DNA of 64,000 nucleotides from CBDANZ01 sp965197865 (GCA_965197865.1 CBDANZ010000004.1:1-64000); one strand, 5' to 3'; shown: positions 18,291-27,821, numbered from the stretch's first letter. Notes: generated by a model not told the origin, from the sequence alone. A program made the numbers and translations.

Positions 18291-18784
18291 TGACGCCCGT
18301 AGGTCGCAGGCTGGGGAAAAGACCGTGGGCCGACAGAATTGGTCTGGAGAGTCCTGAAGTATACAAAACTGTCGAACGTGAGCGCCTACCTCTAGACGCA
18401 TACACGTAGGCGGCCGAGCGGCCTCTGCGCGGCACGAATGCGACTGGCACCTGGTACCCTCGCCCGGCACTTCCCCAGAGCGAAGGGCCAGGCCGCCCCG
18501 CCGTCGCTGAACAGGCGCTTGGCTACGAAAATGTTTCAAACGCAGGGCTATCATACCGAGATGTCTGCCGCTAGGTCCTGGCCGCGCCACGCCATACCTG
18601 GCGCAAACGGCTGATTTCCTCAAGCATCGCGCGAAGTTCGCCGGTCGCTGGCACCGATTCTTTCTGGCGCTCCTCTTGCACAACGCGGCGACAACGTCGG
18701 GCGGTTCAGGCCGACCGATGTCCTACGGCGTAGGCGGACATTTTCGGTCCGCGGCAATAGCGAGCTTGTCGAGGGCGAGGTCCG
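18291..18784. other. Gene-free stretch before the amt remnant
   Basis: About 490 bases. Open frames are short and carry no family motif. It may hold the former ammonium transporter promoter; I see no confident sigma-54 site. Confidence 0.35.
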
Positions 18785-19078
18785 ATGAGGCGGAACCCTA
18801 CGATCCTGTCGTTGTTTGTGTCGGCGCTGGCCATGCCCGGCGTTGCCAACGCAGCCATCGAACCGGAAACCAAGGTCGCGCTCGACACCGTGTGGGTGCT
18901 GGTGGCGGCGTTCCTCGTGTTCTGCCTCGTGATTCTGGGTGAACGCCGGCTTCGGAATGCTCGAGACCGGGCTCTGTCGCGCGAAGAACGCGGTCAACAA
19001 CCACTGGCGAAGAACTTCATCGTCTTCGCTGTATCATCACTGGCGTTCTGGCACAAAGTGCGCACGGAAGTCACTTAG
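18785..19078 (+). pseudogene. amt: Ammonium transporter amt, first copy, N-terminal remnant
   Basis: The frame starts with a signal peptide (MRRNPTILSLFVSALAMPG) and LDTVWVLVAAFLVF, the first Amt transmembrane helix. It then slips. MNAGFGMLETGLCRAKNAVN is read in another frame from 18939. LAKNFIVFAVSSLAFW returns in the first frame before a premature stop. At least two frameshifts have scrambled it, and nothing beyond the second transmembrane helix remains. It lies directly upstream of a second amt copy. Confidence 0.8.
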
Positions 19079-19156
19079 TGTGAGGGATCTGCCGGCGCTG
19101 GCATCCCGTCGGGTGCCGCCGTGTTTCACCCATTCGGAGGTGGCGACGTGTACGCG

Positions 19157-19216
19157 ATGACGCTGTTCTCGCACAAGTTCGGAAAACGAGCCCGCGTGGC
19201 TCTTGGCTTCGCACTG
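19157..19216 (+). pseudogene. amt: amt second copy, 5' piece before the IS3 element
   Basis: From ATG 19157 the frame reads MTLFSHKFGKRARVALGFAL, a good signal peptide start, then enters the IS3 inverted repeat at about 19217. The frame matches that of the amt body at 20523, so both pieces probably come from one gene. Some leader codons may be missing. Confidence 0.6.
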
Positions 19217-19256
19217 CTGAACCGTACCGGGTTTCTCGGAGACTGGATTCATTGAA

Positions 19257-20153
19257 TCAGGCCACCTTGGCCTGCTCATAGTACTGCGCTTCAAACTCCG
19301 CCGGCGGCACGTCTCCAATCGGTCCCAGCAACCGCCGCATGTTGAACCAATCCACCCACTCCAGCGTGGCGAATTCCACGGCCTCGAGCGTGCGCCACGG
19401 CCCTCGTCGTCGAATCACCTCCGTCTTGTAGAGTCCGATCACCGACTCGGCGAGGGCGTTATCGAACGCATCGCCTTGGCTCCCGACCGATGGCGCAATG
19501 CCGGCGGCCGCGAGACGATCCGTGTACCGCATCGAAAGATACTGCGTGCCGCGATCGCTGTGATGCACGAGGCTGGTCAGCGCGTCGCCGCGGCGCGCGT
19601 AGATGGCCTGCTCCAAGGCGTCGAGCACGAAGTCCGTGCGCATCGAGGCCGACACCCGCCAGCCCACGATGCGCCGCGCGAAGACGTCGATCACGAACGC
19701 CACGTAGGTGAACCCACCCCAGGTCGCCACGTAGGTGAAGTCTGAGACCCAGAGCTGATTCGGACGGGTCGCCACGAACTGGCGATCGACGAGATCTGCG
19801 GGCCGGCTGCCATTGCCCGCGTGCGTGGTCGTGATCCACGCGCGCCCACGCCCCGTGCCTTCCAGGCCCATCGCCCGCATCAGCCGACCCACCGTGCCTC
19901 GTGCCACGCAGAACCCTTCGCGACGCAGCTGTTTCCAGACCTTGCGCGGCCCGTACACCTGATGATGCTCGTCATACACCCGCTGAATCTCCGGGCGCAG
20001 CGCATCATCGCGTTGTGCCCGGGCCGAGCGACGCGTCGGATCGACCTGCGCCGCCCGATGGCGGTGATACGTCGAGGGGGCGATCGGCAGCACGGTGCAG
20101 ATCGGCTCGACCCCGTACTGATCCCGATGGTCGTGAATGAAGCGAACCATCAC
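19257..20153 (-). CDS. IS3-family transposase OrfB
   Basis: A 298-residue integrase-core protein. An N-terminal YGVEPICTVLPIAPSTYHRHR and HHQVYGPRKVWKQLRREG precede the DDE core: Asp in QLWVSDFTYVATW, Asp in SLVHHSDRGTQYLS, and Glu in FDNALAESVIGLYKTEV. FNMRRLLGPIGDVPPAEFE closes it. The start ATG overlaps the end of orfA in a different frame, so expression is likely as an OrfAB fusion by frameshifting or by reinitiation. The frame is intact. Confidence 0.93.
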   Translation of the reverse strand: MMVRFIHDHRDQYGVEPICTVLPIAPSTYHRHRAAQVDPTRRSARAQRDDALRPEIQRVYDEHHQVYGPRKVWKQLRREGFCVARGTVGRLMRAMGLEGTGRGRAWITTTHAGNGSRPADLVDRQFVATRPNQLWVSDFTYVATWGGFTYVAFVIDVFARRIVGWRVSASMRTDFVLDALEQAIYARRGDALTSLVHHSDRGTQYLSMRYTDRLAAAGIAPSVGSQGDAFDNALAESVIGLYKTEVIRRRGPWRTLEAVEFATLEWVDWFNMRRLLGPIGDVPPAEFEAQYYEQAKVA

Positions 20154-20479
20154 TTCCCGCGGCGGTCGAGCTCCGCCTGGGCAAAATACGCGGACGCCTT
20201 CCGCAGGATCTCGTTCGCCCGCTTCAGCTCGCGAACCTCGCGCTCCAGTTCCTTGAGGCGCTCTCGCTCGCTCGTCGTCAACCCTGGGCGATAGCCGGCG
20301 TCACGCTGTGCCTGGCGTACCCACTTCCGTAGCGTCTCGGCCGTGCAGCCAAGCTTCGGCGCCACCGACTGCAACACGCCCCACTCCGACGCGTGGGTGG
20401 CGCGATGCTCCTCGACCATTCGAACCGCGCGCTCACGCACCTCCGGAGAAAACCGACTTGGACGTCCCATAGACCCCAT
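20150..20479 (-). CDS. IS3-family OrfA (helix-turn-helix)
   Basis: A 109-residue protein with a helix-turn-helix (MGRPSRFSPEVRERAVRMV, LGCTAETLRKWVRQAQ) and a leucine-zipper tail (ERLKELEREVRELKRANEIL). This is the DNA-binding subunit read before OrfB. The sequence closely fits the IS51-type group. It overlaps orfB by four bases. Confidence 0.9.
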   Translation of the reverse strand: MGSMGRPSRFSPEVRERAVRMVEEHRATHASEWGVLQSVAPKLGCTAETLRKWVRQAQRDAGYRPGLTTSERERLKELEREVRELKRANEILRKASAYFAQAELDRRGK

Positions 20480-20522
20480 CCTCCCAAGTAATGAGGTCTC
20501 CGAGAAACCCGGTACGGTTCAG

Positions 20523-21823
20523 TGGATCACGGACGTCGCCGTGGACACACTCTGGACACTCGTCGCGGCCTTCCTCGTCTTCTTCATGAACGCGGGGTTC
20601 GGATGTGTCGAAGCCGGATTCTGCAGGGCGAAGAACGCCGTCAACATTCTCGCGAAGAACTTCGTCGTCTTCGGTATCTCCTCGATTGCCTTCTGGCTGG
20701 TCGGCTGGGCCATCATGTTTGGCGATGGGAATTCGTTCCTTGGCACCAGCGGATGGCTCGTGGCGGGCGCCGACAACAGCCCCGCCACGGGTGACGCGTA
20801 CCAGGGCGTCTATTCGTCGATCAGCTGGACCGGGACCCCGCTCTTTGCCAAGTTCTTCTTCCAGCTCGTCTTCGCCGGCACGGCGGCGACGATCGTCTCG
20901 GGTTGCGTGGCCGAACGGATTCACTATCGAGCCTACATGATCTTCGCCTTCTTCTTGGTCGCCCTGAGCTATCCGATTACCGGCCACTGGATCTGGGGCG
21001 GCGGATGGCTGCAGAACCTGGGGATTGGGACTTCGCCGGCTCGACTGTCGTGCACTCAGTTGGCGGCTGGGCCGGCCTGGCCGGCATTCTGCTGCTCGGC
21101 CCGCGCCTGGGCAAGTTCCACGCTGGCCGCGTGCACGCGATCCCCGGCCACAGCATGGCGCTGGTATTTCTCGGAGGCATGATCCTGTGGCTCGGATGGT
21201 TCGGCTTCAATCCCGGCAGCACGATGGGCATCTCGGGCGAACGGGCGCTCGCTGTCGGTCACATCGTCGTGACAACGAATATGGCGTGCGCGGCGGGTCT
21301 GCTGGCTGCCACGATCACGGCCTGGATTGTCCTCGGCAAGCCGGACTTCAGCATGACCGTCAACGGCGCCCTCGCCGGTCTGGTTGCCATCACGGCTCCC
21401 TGCGCCTTTGTTTCGGCTGCGTCCGGGGCCGTCATCGGCCTCGTCGCCGGCGTGCTGGTCGTCCTGAGCGTGCTCTTTTTCGACCGGATACGGGTGGACG
21501 ACCCGGTGGGCGCGCTCTCGGTGCACCTGACGAACGGCATCTGGGGAACCTTAAGCATCGGACTGTTCGCGACAACCGCCGCACCAGGCGGGATCGATCG
21601 CGACGGCCTGCTGATGGGCGGCGGCATCAGTCTGTTGGGGTCCCAGTTCCTTGGCGTCATCGGTGTGGGCGCGTTCACGCTAGCGTTTGCGCTCCTGGTC
21701 TGGTCGATTCTTAAGGCCACTGGTGGCATTCGCGTCGAGGCCGACGCGGAGATGGTCGGCCTGGATGAGAGCGAGATGGGTATGCAAGCGTACTCCGGTG
21801 ATTCGGTAGCTCACGTGTCGTAG
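20523..21823 (+). pseudogene. amt: Ammonium transporter amt, second copy, body with frameshift
   Basis: Nearly the whole Amt channel is present but in two frames. The first reads DTLWTLVAAFLVFFMNAGFG, LAKNFVVFGISSIAFW and FQLVFAGTAATIVSGCVAER, and ends in GHWIWGGGWLQNLG. Around 21022-21030 one base is lost or two gained, and the remainder is read in the next frame (DFAGSTVVHSVGGWAGLAG, ILWLGWFGFNPGS, HLTNGIWGTLSIGLF). The transport core histidines (VVHSVGG and VHLTNGI) survive. With its leader cut off by IS3 and the internal slip, a normal protein is unlikely unless the slip is a sequencing error. Confidence 0.85.
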
Positions 21824-22141
21824 CCCTTTCGAGGTACCACAACGACCTCGCACCGGCCCGATGTGGATGCTGTCGACTGACCGAGCTGCGAATATCGGCG
21901 GCGCAAGGGACGACCGGGCTGGAGATGACCGAGTACGGGAAGATGGCGTGCCCAGACTGTCACTCTGTGGAAACGACGGAGCGCAGCTGCCGCTCGAGTC
22001 TGACCCGCGTCGGGGCGTGTGAACCGGCCGTGCCGCGGCGTCATTGACTGTTCGGGCCAGCGATTTTCGCACTACCATACGAGACGCCTGCCGCGCGTGC
22101 GGCGCGCTCGTGTTGTCAGTCCGGCTCGACACCGAGATCCC
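21824..22141. other. Gene-free stretch between amt and glnD
   Basis: About 318 bases, probably including the glnD promoter. No motif can be named with confidence. Confidence 0.35.
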
Positions 22142-24676
22142 ATGGCCGATCCGCACCCTTCGCAGGTCGCGGCGCGCCCCGACCCAAGGGGCGCCCGCGC
22201 CACGCGGCTCGAGGCCGCTCGCCGCGAGCTCTCCTCCGCGACCGAGCTCGGCGAGGGTGGACGTCTGGCGCTGAAGCAGTACTCCCAGCGGATGGACGCG
22301 CTGGTGCAGCACTTGTTCGCCGAAGGGGGGCTTGCCGGCCAGCCGGTGAGCGTGTTCGTCCTCGGGGGCTTCGGCCGGCGGCAGCTCTGCCTCCATTCCG
22401 ACATTGATCTCCTGATCTTGTTCGGCGGCCCGATCGGCGCCGGCGACGAGCGGTTCCTCCACGCGTTCCTCAATCCGTTGTGGGACCTCGGTCTGACTGT
22501 TGGCCACCAAGTGCGCGAAGTCCAGGAAGGATCGCGGCTGGCCGGCGACAACCCTGAATTCCTGCTGGCTCTCACCGACGCGCGACCGCTCGCCGGCGAT
22601 GCGACGCTGCTCGACCAGTTCCTGGCCGCCTCGCCCGGCACTGACACGGCGAGGCGAACGGTCGACGCGCTGAAAACGCTGATCGGGCAGCGCCACGCGC
22701 GCTTCAACGATACCTTCTATCAGCTCGAGCCGGACGTGAAGGAATCGCCAGGCGGCCTGCGCGATCTTCTTGGCGCGCAGACGATTGCCAGGCTCACCGA
22801 TCCGGCGCTGTTCGGACGCGCGGGCGGCGATCTGCGCGCGCTGGACGATGCCGAAGAGTTCCTACTGCGCGTCCGTTCGGTGCTGCACCTGCAGACCGCG
22901 CGCCACCATGACGTCCTCAGCCATGAGCTGCAGGAGGCTGTGGCCGAGCGTCTGCGCTATCCCGGCACGACGTCTCGTCAGCGCGTCGAGCGGCTGATGG
23001 GCGACTACTTCCGCCATGCAAGGGCCATCGATCGCGCGCTCCGCTGGACGCTGCGTACGGCGCCGGTGCCGATTGGCCCCAACCTGGTACGGTCGGCCGA
23101 GGGCATTCGCTTCGTGGACGGTCGCGAAGCGGCGCGGCGTCCCGAAACGTGGCTGGCGGTCTTTCAGGCGGCCATCGACGGCGGCTGTGCGGTGTCTGAC
23201 GAGGCGCTGGCATGCGTCCAGCAGAACGCGGGGCGCTTCACGCCGGAGGAATTCTTCCCGACACGCGCCCACCGGGACGCGCTGCTCCGCTTCCTGAAAC
23301 CGCGGGCCGGTTTGTACGCGAGGCTCTCAGAAATGCACGACTCGGGGCTCCTCGGTCAGATGATTCCCGAGTTCAAGGCGATCAGTTGCCGCGTGGTGCG
23401 GGACTTCTATCACAAGTACACCGTCGACGAGCACACCCTGCTGACGATCCGCAACCTGGAGCGGCTTACGGAAGCCGCTCCCTCCCGCGAGCGCTTCGGT
23501 AGGCTCCTCAGCGAGCTCGACGCCCCCGAGCTGTTGGTGTTGGCGCTGCTCCTGCACGACGTCGGCAAGTGGCGAGACGAGAACCACCACGTCGAGAGCG
23601 CACGGATGGCGCGGCAGATGTTTGGTCGCCTCCGCCTCGACGACCAGACGCGCGCAGTCGTCGAGTTCCTGGTGGTTCATCATCTGAAGATGTCGGTAGC
23701 AGCCTTCAGGCGCGACACCGAAGATCCCGAGATCGTCCGGCAGGTCGCGGAGCTCGTCGGCGTCGAAGAGCGTCTGAAGATGCTCTGCCTGATGACGCTC
23801 GCCGATGTCGAAGCCGTGAGCCGCGAGACGCTCACACCGTGGAAAGAAGATCTGCTCTGGCGGCTGTACATCGACACCTACAATTACCTCACGCTGGCCT
23901 ACGGCGACGAGGTCATTGAGCGCAACCAGGCGGCGATTGGCGAGCTCGTCGCCCAGCGCGAGTCGGATCTCACGGCCAGGCAGGTGGAGGAATTTCTTCA
24001 GGGGCTGCCCAGGCGGTATCTGCATCTTTTCTCGCGCGAGTCTGTCTACCGACACGTCCGGCTGGCGCGCGACCTCGGCGCCGACGCCATTCAGGCCTGG
24101 GTCGAGCGCCAGGACGCCGGATGGGAGCTCACCGTCATCACGCGCGACAAGCCATTTCTTTTTTCGAACATTTCGGGCGTGTTGTCCTCATTCGGCATGG
24201 ACATCCTTCGGGGCTTCGCGTTCACCAAGCCGGACGGCCTCATAGTGGACATGTTTCACTTCAACGATGAAGAGCGCTTCCTCGAACTGAACCCGGGCGG
24301 CGACGCCCAGTTGATCAAAGTGCTCGAGGAGGTGATCTGGGGCCGCGTCGACATCTCCGTGCGGCTGAAGGGGAGGGAAGAGGGTGCGTTCAGGCGCCGA
24401 CTGCCCAGATTCTCGCCGCTGATTCACTGCGACAACGAGTCGTCTCGGCGTTATACCATCGTCGAAGTCGTGGAGGCGGACGAGCTTGGATTGCTGTACC
24501 GCATGAGCCGCGCCATCTCGGAGTCGGGCTGCGACGTGGATCTCGTGCTCATCGCTACCGAGGGCCAGCGCGCCATCGATGTTTTTCACCTTACCTGCGA
24601 CGGCGCGAAGCTGTCGCCCGAACAGCAACATGAAGTCACGGCACACCTGCACCGCGTTCTGGAGGGACACCCATGA
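22142..24676 (+). CDS. glnD: PII uridylyltransferase/uridylyl-removing enzyme
   Basis: 844 residues from ATG 22142; the open extension to 22019 lacks conservation. GlnD adds or removes UMP on the PII protein in response to glutamine. Domains in order: nucleotidyltransferase with GGFGRRQLCLHSDIDLL (residues 75-91, the D-x-D metal pair intact, but Q where the family usually has E after GxGR), a helical linker, an HD phosphohydrolase with LLLHDVGKW near 470 and VVHHLKMS, and two C-terminal ACT domains that sense glutamine (about 660-840). Its stop overlaps the glnB start by four bases. Length is normal. Confidence 0.94.
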   Translation: MADPHPSQVAARPDPRGARATRLEAARRELSSATELGEGGRLALKQYSQRMDALVQHLFAEGGLAGQPVSVFVLGGFGRRQLCLHSDIDLLILFGGPIGAGDERFLHAFLNPLWDLGLTVGHQVREVQEGSRLAGDNPEFLLALTDARPLAGDATLLDQFLAASPGTDTARRTVDALKTLIGQRHARFNDTFYQLEPDVKESPGGLRDLLGAQTIARLTDPALFGRAGGDLRALDDAEEFLLRVRSVLHLQTARHHDVLSHELQEAVAERLRYPGTTSRQRVERLMGDYFRHARAIDRALRWTLRTAPVPIGPNLVRSAEGIRFVDGREAARRPETWLAVFQAAIDGGCAVSDEALACVQQNAGRFTPEEFFPTRAHRDALLRFLKPRAGLYARLSEMHDSGLLGQMIPEFKAISCRVVRDFYHKYTVDEHTLLTIRNLERLTEAAPSRERFGRLLSELDAPELLVLALLLHDVGKWRDENHHVESARMARQMFGRLRLDDQTRAVVEFLVVHHLKMSVAAFRRDTEDPEIVRQVAELVGVEERLKMLCLMTLADVEAVSRETLTPWKEDLLWRLYIDTYNYLTLAYGDEVIERNQAAIGELVAQRESDLTARQVEEFLQGLPRRYLHLFSRESVYRHVRLARDLGADAIQAWVERQDAGWELTVITRDKPFLFSNISGVLSSFGMDILRGFAFTKPDGLIVDMFHFNDEERFLELNPGGDAQLIKVLEEVIWGRVDISVRLKGREEGAFRRRLPRFSPLIHCDNESSRRYTIVEVVEADELGLLYRMSRAISESGCDVDLVLIATEGQRAIDVFHLTCDGAKLSPEQQHEVTAHLHRVLEGHP

Positions 24677-25002
24677 AACTGATCAAATCAATCGTACGGC
24701 CCAACAAGGTAGACGACGTCAAAGGCGCGCTGGAGAAGCTGCAGATCTCTGGGATGACGGTCACCGAGGTGAGAGGGCACGGCAGGCAGAAAGGCCATAT
24801 GGCGATCTACCGCGGTCAGGAGTACAACGTCAGCCTGCTGCCGAAGATGGAGATCGAAGTCGTCGTGCTCGATGCGATGGTGGGCGATGCGATCGAGGCC
24901 ATTACCGCGGCGGCCCGGACGGGTGAAATCGGAGACGGTCGTATCTTCGTGATTCCTGTCGGCGAGAGCTATAAGATCCGGACGGGCGAAAAGGAGATGT
25001 AG
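24673..25002 (+). CDS. glnB: Nitrogen regulatory protein PII
   Basis: A 109-residue PII signal protein, close to the standard 112. The T-loop YRGQEYNVSLLPK carries Tyr51, the uridylylation site, matching the glnD gene with which it overlaps at ATGA. VGDGRIFVIPV-like C-terminal motif (GEIGDGRIFVIPVGESYKIRTGE) is the ATP/2-oxoglutarate binding signature. It would bind AmtB and regulate nitrogen enzymes, yet the adjacent amt genes are broken. Translational coupling to glnD is likely. Confidence 0.96.
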   Translation: MKLIKSIVRPNKVDDVKGALEKLQISGMTVTEVRGHGRQKGHMAIYRGQEYNVSLLPKMEIEVVVLDAMVGDAIEAITAAARTGEIGDGRIFVIPVGESYKIRTGEKEM

Positions 25003-25011
25003 TGGCGGAGG

Positions 25012-25392
25012 TCAGGGCTTGGTCGGCGAGGGCAGGTCCTTGATGATGAACACCTTCTCTCCGGGACGAATAAGGCCAAGCTCCCGTCGGGCGACCTCTT
25101 CGATCGCGGACGCATCTTCGTTGAGGCGGCGGATTTCCTCGCGCAGCCGCGCGTTCTCGTCGCGCTGGCGTTCGATGGTTGCCGCCAGCTGGTTGGACTG
25201 ACGCCGTGCGCGCAGCATGGCGAGGAGCCCCTGGTCGCTGAAGAGTGCATCGACGAGAATCAGGGCGGCGATGAAGAGGAGAAGGATGCGGACAAGAGGT
25301 CGGGCGCGAGACGAACGATTCGGCTGCGTGGTCCGGCGTTTCGACGTCAGCCGGTTGTCGTCTTTGACCACGCGTCTGTGACGGTACAACAA
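25012..25392 (-). CDS. ftsB: FtsB/DivIC-type septum protein
   Basis: A 126-residue single-pass protein: a basic cytoplasmic N-terminus, a transmembrane helix (about residues 34-52, VRILLLFIAALILVDALF), then a coiled coil (RQSNQLAATIERQRDENARL, EEIRRLN) and ARRELGLIRPGEKVFII, the conserved end of septum formation initiators. It acts in the FtsQLB divisome complex. It converges with glnB ten bases away. Confidence 0.85.
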   Translation of the reverse strand: MLYRHRRVVKDDNRLTSKRRTTQPNRSSRARPLVRILLLFIAALILVDALFSDQGLLAMLRARRQSNQLAATIERQRDENARLREEIRRLNEDASAIEEVARRELGLIRPGEKVFIIKDLPSPTKP

Positions 25393-25521
25393 GTCGCACG
25401 AAAGTACAACACCGAGCAGTCACATTTTTGAGTCAGAAGTCGCCAGACGCCAAGTCTCAGCGGCAACGATCGTCAACTCGTGGCTCGCACCTGACGACCG
25501 GCGACTGATGACCGGCGACTG

Positions 25522-25845
25522 ATGATGACGGAAATCGTCCTGATTCTGACGACGGTGCCGACCGGTGATCAGGCCGACACAATCGCACGAGTCCTCGTGA
25601 ACGAGCGGCTCGCTGCCTGCGTCAATCTGTACGCGCCGATAACGTCCTCTTACCGCTGGCAGGGCGCAGTCGAGCACGAAGTCGAGTGCCAGATCGTGAT
25701 CAAGACCACGCGCGAGCGCGTGGAGGCCGTTCACGCGCGGCTGTCCGAGCTCCACTCCTACGAGCTGCCTGAATTCATCGTCCTGTCCGTGACCGATGGC
25801 AGCACCGCTTATCTCGACTGGGTTAAAGGCGAAACTTCGGCCTAA
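25522..25845 (+). CDS. cutA: CutA divalent cation tolerance protein
   Basis: A 107-residue CutA trimer subunit. LTTVPTGDQADTIARVLVNE, LAACVNLYAPITSSYRWQG and YELPEFIVLSVTDGS are the family's conserved blocks. Such proteins bind copper and resemble PII in fold. The start may be either of two adjacent ATG codons. It converges with the DedA gene and overlaps it by four bases. Confidence 0.93.
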   Translation: MMTEIVLILTTVPTGDQADTIARVLVNERLAACVNLYAPITSSYRWQGAVEHEVECQIVIKTTRERVEAVHARLSELHSYELPEFIVLSVTDGSTAYLDWVKGETSA

Positions 25846-26498
25846 CGGCTCGCGGCGTTGCGCGCGCGGTACCGCAAATACTCGATGAACATCGGCAGCA
25901 GGGAAACCGCGACGATGCCAAGCACAACCAGCGTGAAGTTCTCCTTGACGATCGCCACGTTGCCGAACAGGTAGCCGGCGCCCACGCACACGCCCACCCA
26001 CGCCGTCGCCCCTGCCACGTTGTAGAACGCAAACGACGGATAGGACATCTGGACCGCGCCAGCCACGAACGGAACGAACGTCCGGAGGATGGGTATGAAC
26101 CGCGCGAGGACGACCGCCTTGCCGCCGTGGCGTTTGAAGAAGTCGTGCGCCCGCGCAAGGTGCGCCGGATTCACCCAGCGCTGCCAGCGCTCGTCGGTGA
26201 GCGATGCGCGGATCATGCGCGTGCCCACGGCGCGGCCAGCCGCGTAGTTCACGGCATCCCCTGAGATCGCCGCTGCCAGCAGAAGGAGGCCCACCAGGCG
26301 CGCATCGAGCGCCCCGGTCGCTCCTATCGTTCCCGCCGCGAACAGCAGCGAGTCGCCGGGCAGAAAGGGCGTGAGGATGAGACCCGTTTCGGTGAATACG
26401 ACGACGAACAGGACGACGTAGATCCAGGCGCCGTAGGTCGCGATCAGGCTCAGAAGATAGCGGTCGACGTGAAAGAGCAGTTCTATGAAGTCTGTCAT
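25842..26498 (-). CDS. DedA-family membrane protein
   Basis: A 218-residue integral membrane protein. ETGLILTPFLPGDSLLFAAG near residue 37 and GGKAVVLARFIPILRTFVPFVAGA near 124 are the DedA/VTT signatures, including the conserved E, D and R residues used in proton-linked phospholipid (undecaprenyl phosphate or phosphatidylethanolamine) transport. Four to five membrane segments are visible. Its ATG directly follows the stop of the upstream cystathionine gamma-synthase-type gene, so the two are co-transcribed. Confidence 0.92.
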   Translation of the reverse strand: MTDFIELLFHVDRYLLSLIATYGAWIYVVLFVVVFTETGLILTPFLPGDSLLFAAGTIGATGALDARLVGLLLLAAAISGDAVNYAAGRAVGTRMIRASLTDERWQRWVNPAHLARAHDFFKRHGGKAVVLARFIPILRTFVPFVAGAVQMSYPSFAFYNVAGATAWVGVCVGAGYLFGNVAIVKENFTLVVLGIVAVSLLPMFIEYLRYRARNAASR

Positions 26499-27656
26499 CT
26501 ATACGCTGTCGAGCGCCTGCGCGAGGTCTTCCCGCAGATCCTCGATGTCCTCGAGGCCGGCCGAGATGCGGACCACGCCGTCGGTGATGCCGAGCGCCAC
26601 GCGGTGGTCGGCCGGCACCGAAGCGTGCGTCATTGTCGCGGGGTGGGAGATAAGCGTTTCGACGCCCCCCAGACTTTCGGCGAGCGACATGAGTCGGACG
26701 GTGTTCAGCACGCGCCTGGCGGCCTCGAGCGACCCGAGGTCGAAGGCCAACATGCCGCCAAACCCCCGCATCTGGCGCCTTGCGAGCTCGTACTGGGGGT
26801 GTGACGGGAGGCCTGGGTAGTAGACGCGCTTGACCTGTGGATGCGCGGCAAGAAATTCTGCGAGAGCCAACCCGTTCGAGCTGTGCTCGGCCATGCGAAG
26901 CGGCAGCGTCTTGGTGCCGCGCAACACCAGCCACGAATCGAATGGCGAGAGAATTGCCCCGGCGGCGTTCTGGACGAACTTCAACCACTCAACATCGTCG
27001 TCTTTCTTGGCGATCACGACGCCACCGACGCTGTCGCTATGGCCGTTGAGATATTTGGTCGTGCTGTGTACCACCAGGTCGGCGCCCAGCTCAATTGGCC
27101 GCTGGAGGCATGGGCTCGCAAAAGTGTTGTCCACCACGAGCCGCGCGTTGTGGCGGTGCGCCAGGCTGGCGACCAGACGAAGGTCGGTGAGCCGCATGAG
27201 CGGATTGCTAGGCGTCTCGACGAACAGCATGCGCGTCGAACGTGTGAACGCGCGCTCGACCTCGTCCGGGTCCGCGCTATCGATGTAGCTAAACGAGAGG
27301 TCGTACCTCCTCAAGACCTGATCGAACAGCCGGAGCGTGCCGCCGTACACGTTGTCGGAGACGATCACGTGCTCGCCGCTCTTCAGCATCGAGGCGATCG
27401 CGCCGATCGCCGCCATGCCCGACGCAAAAGCAAACGCGGCGCGCCCACCTTCAATCGCCGCTAGGTTGGTTTCGAGCGCCGCCCTGGTCGGATTCTGCGT
27501 GCGCGCGTACTCGTAGCCCTTGTGCTTGCCAAGCGCGTCCTGAACGTACGTGGACGTCTGGTAAATCGGCGTGACGATGGCGCCGGTGGACGGATCGGGC
27601 TGCTGGCCGGCGTGCAGACAGATCGTACTGAACCGAGCGTTCCTCCCGAGCTTCAC
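26499..27656 (-). CDS. Cystathionine gamma-synthase/lyase-type PLP enzyme
   Basis: 385 residues from GTG 27656 (KLGRNARFSTICLHAGQ); the frame is open further upstream but not conserved there. YEYARTQNPTRAALE, FASGMAAIGAI, VVDNTFASPCLQRP and the PLP lysine in VHSTTKYLNGHSD define the Cys/Met metabolism family. It catalyses gamma-replacement or elimination on cystathionine or O-acyl-homoserine, so a role in trans-sulfuration is likely, but synthase and lyase cannot be told apart here. The DedA gene follows immediately. Confidence 0.93.
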   Translation of the reverse strand: MKLGRNARFSTICLHAGQQPDPSTGAIVTPIYQTSTYVQDALGKHKGYEYARTQNPTRAALETNLAAIEGGRAAFAFASGMAAIGAIASMLKSGEHVIVSDNVYGGTLRLFDQVLRRYDLSFSYIDSADPDEVERAFTRSTRMLFVETPSNPLMRLTDLRLVASLAHRHNARLVVDNTFASPCLQRPIELGADLVVHSTTKYLNGHSDSVGGVVIAKKDDDVEWLKFVQNAAGAILSPFDSWLVLRGTKTLPLRMAEHSSNGLALAEFLAAHPQVKRVYYPGLPSHPQYELARRQMRGFGGMLAFDLGSLEAARRVLNTVRLMSLAESLGGVETLISHPATMTHASVPADHRVALGITDGVVRISAGLEDIEDLREDLAQALDSV

Positions 27657-27821
27657 GATGCGCCTACGATACTCTGTTAATATCGCGATGTCCAAGTGTT
27701 CTGGCTCGATCTCGCCAGGAGGGTTCGTCGGAACCGCTGTCGGCTGCGGCGATCGATCAACGCAGAGGTCGCAGAGCACGCTGAGGTAAGATGATCCAGA
27801 CAGTTACCCTGCGTTAGTGTT

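Larger units (their letters stand above)
19218..20521 (-). mobile_element. IS3-family element (IS51-like group)
   Basis: A 1304-bp element with perfect 26-bp inverted repeats (19218-19243 and 20496-20521), starting TGAACCGTACC and ending in its complement, as usual for TG...CA ends of IS3 elements. It has two overlapping minus-strand genes. No 3-4 bp duplication is visible at the flanks (CTGC left, GTGG right), so the junction may have been altered. It separates the leader from the body of an amt gene. Confidence 0.88.

Noticed and set aside
22019..22141. Longer GlnD start
   Set aside because: The extra residues are arginine-rich and unlike GlnD; ATG 22142 fits the family.
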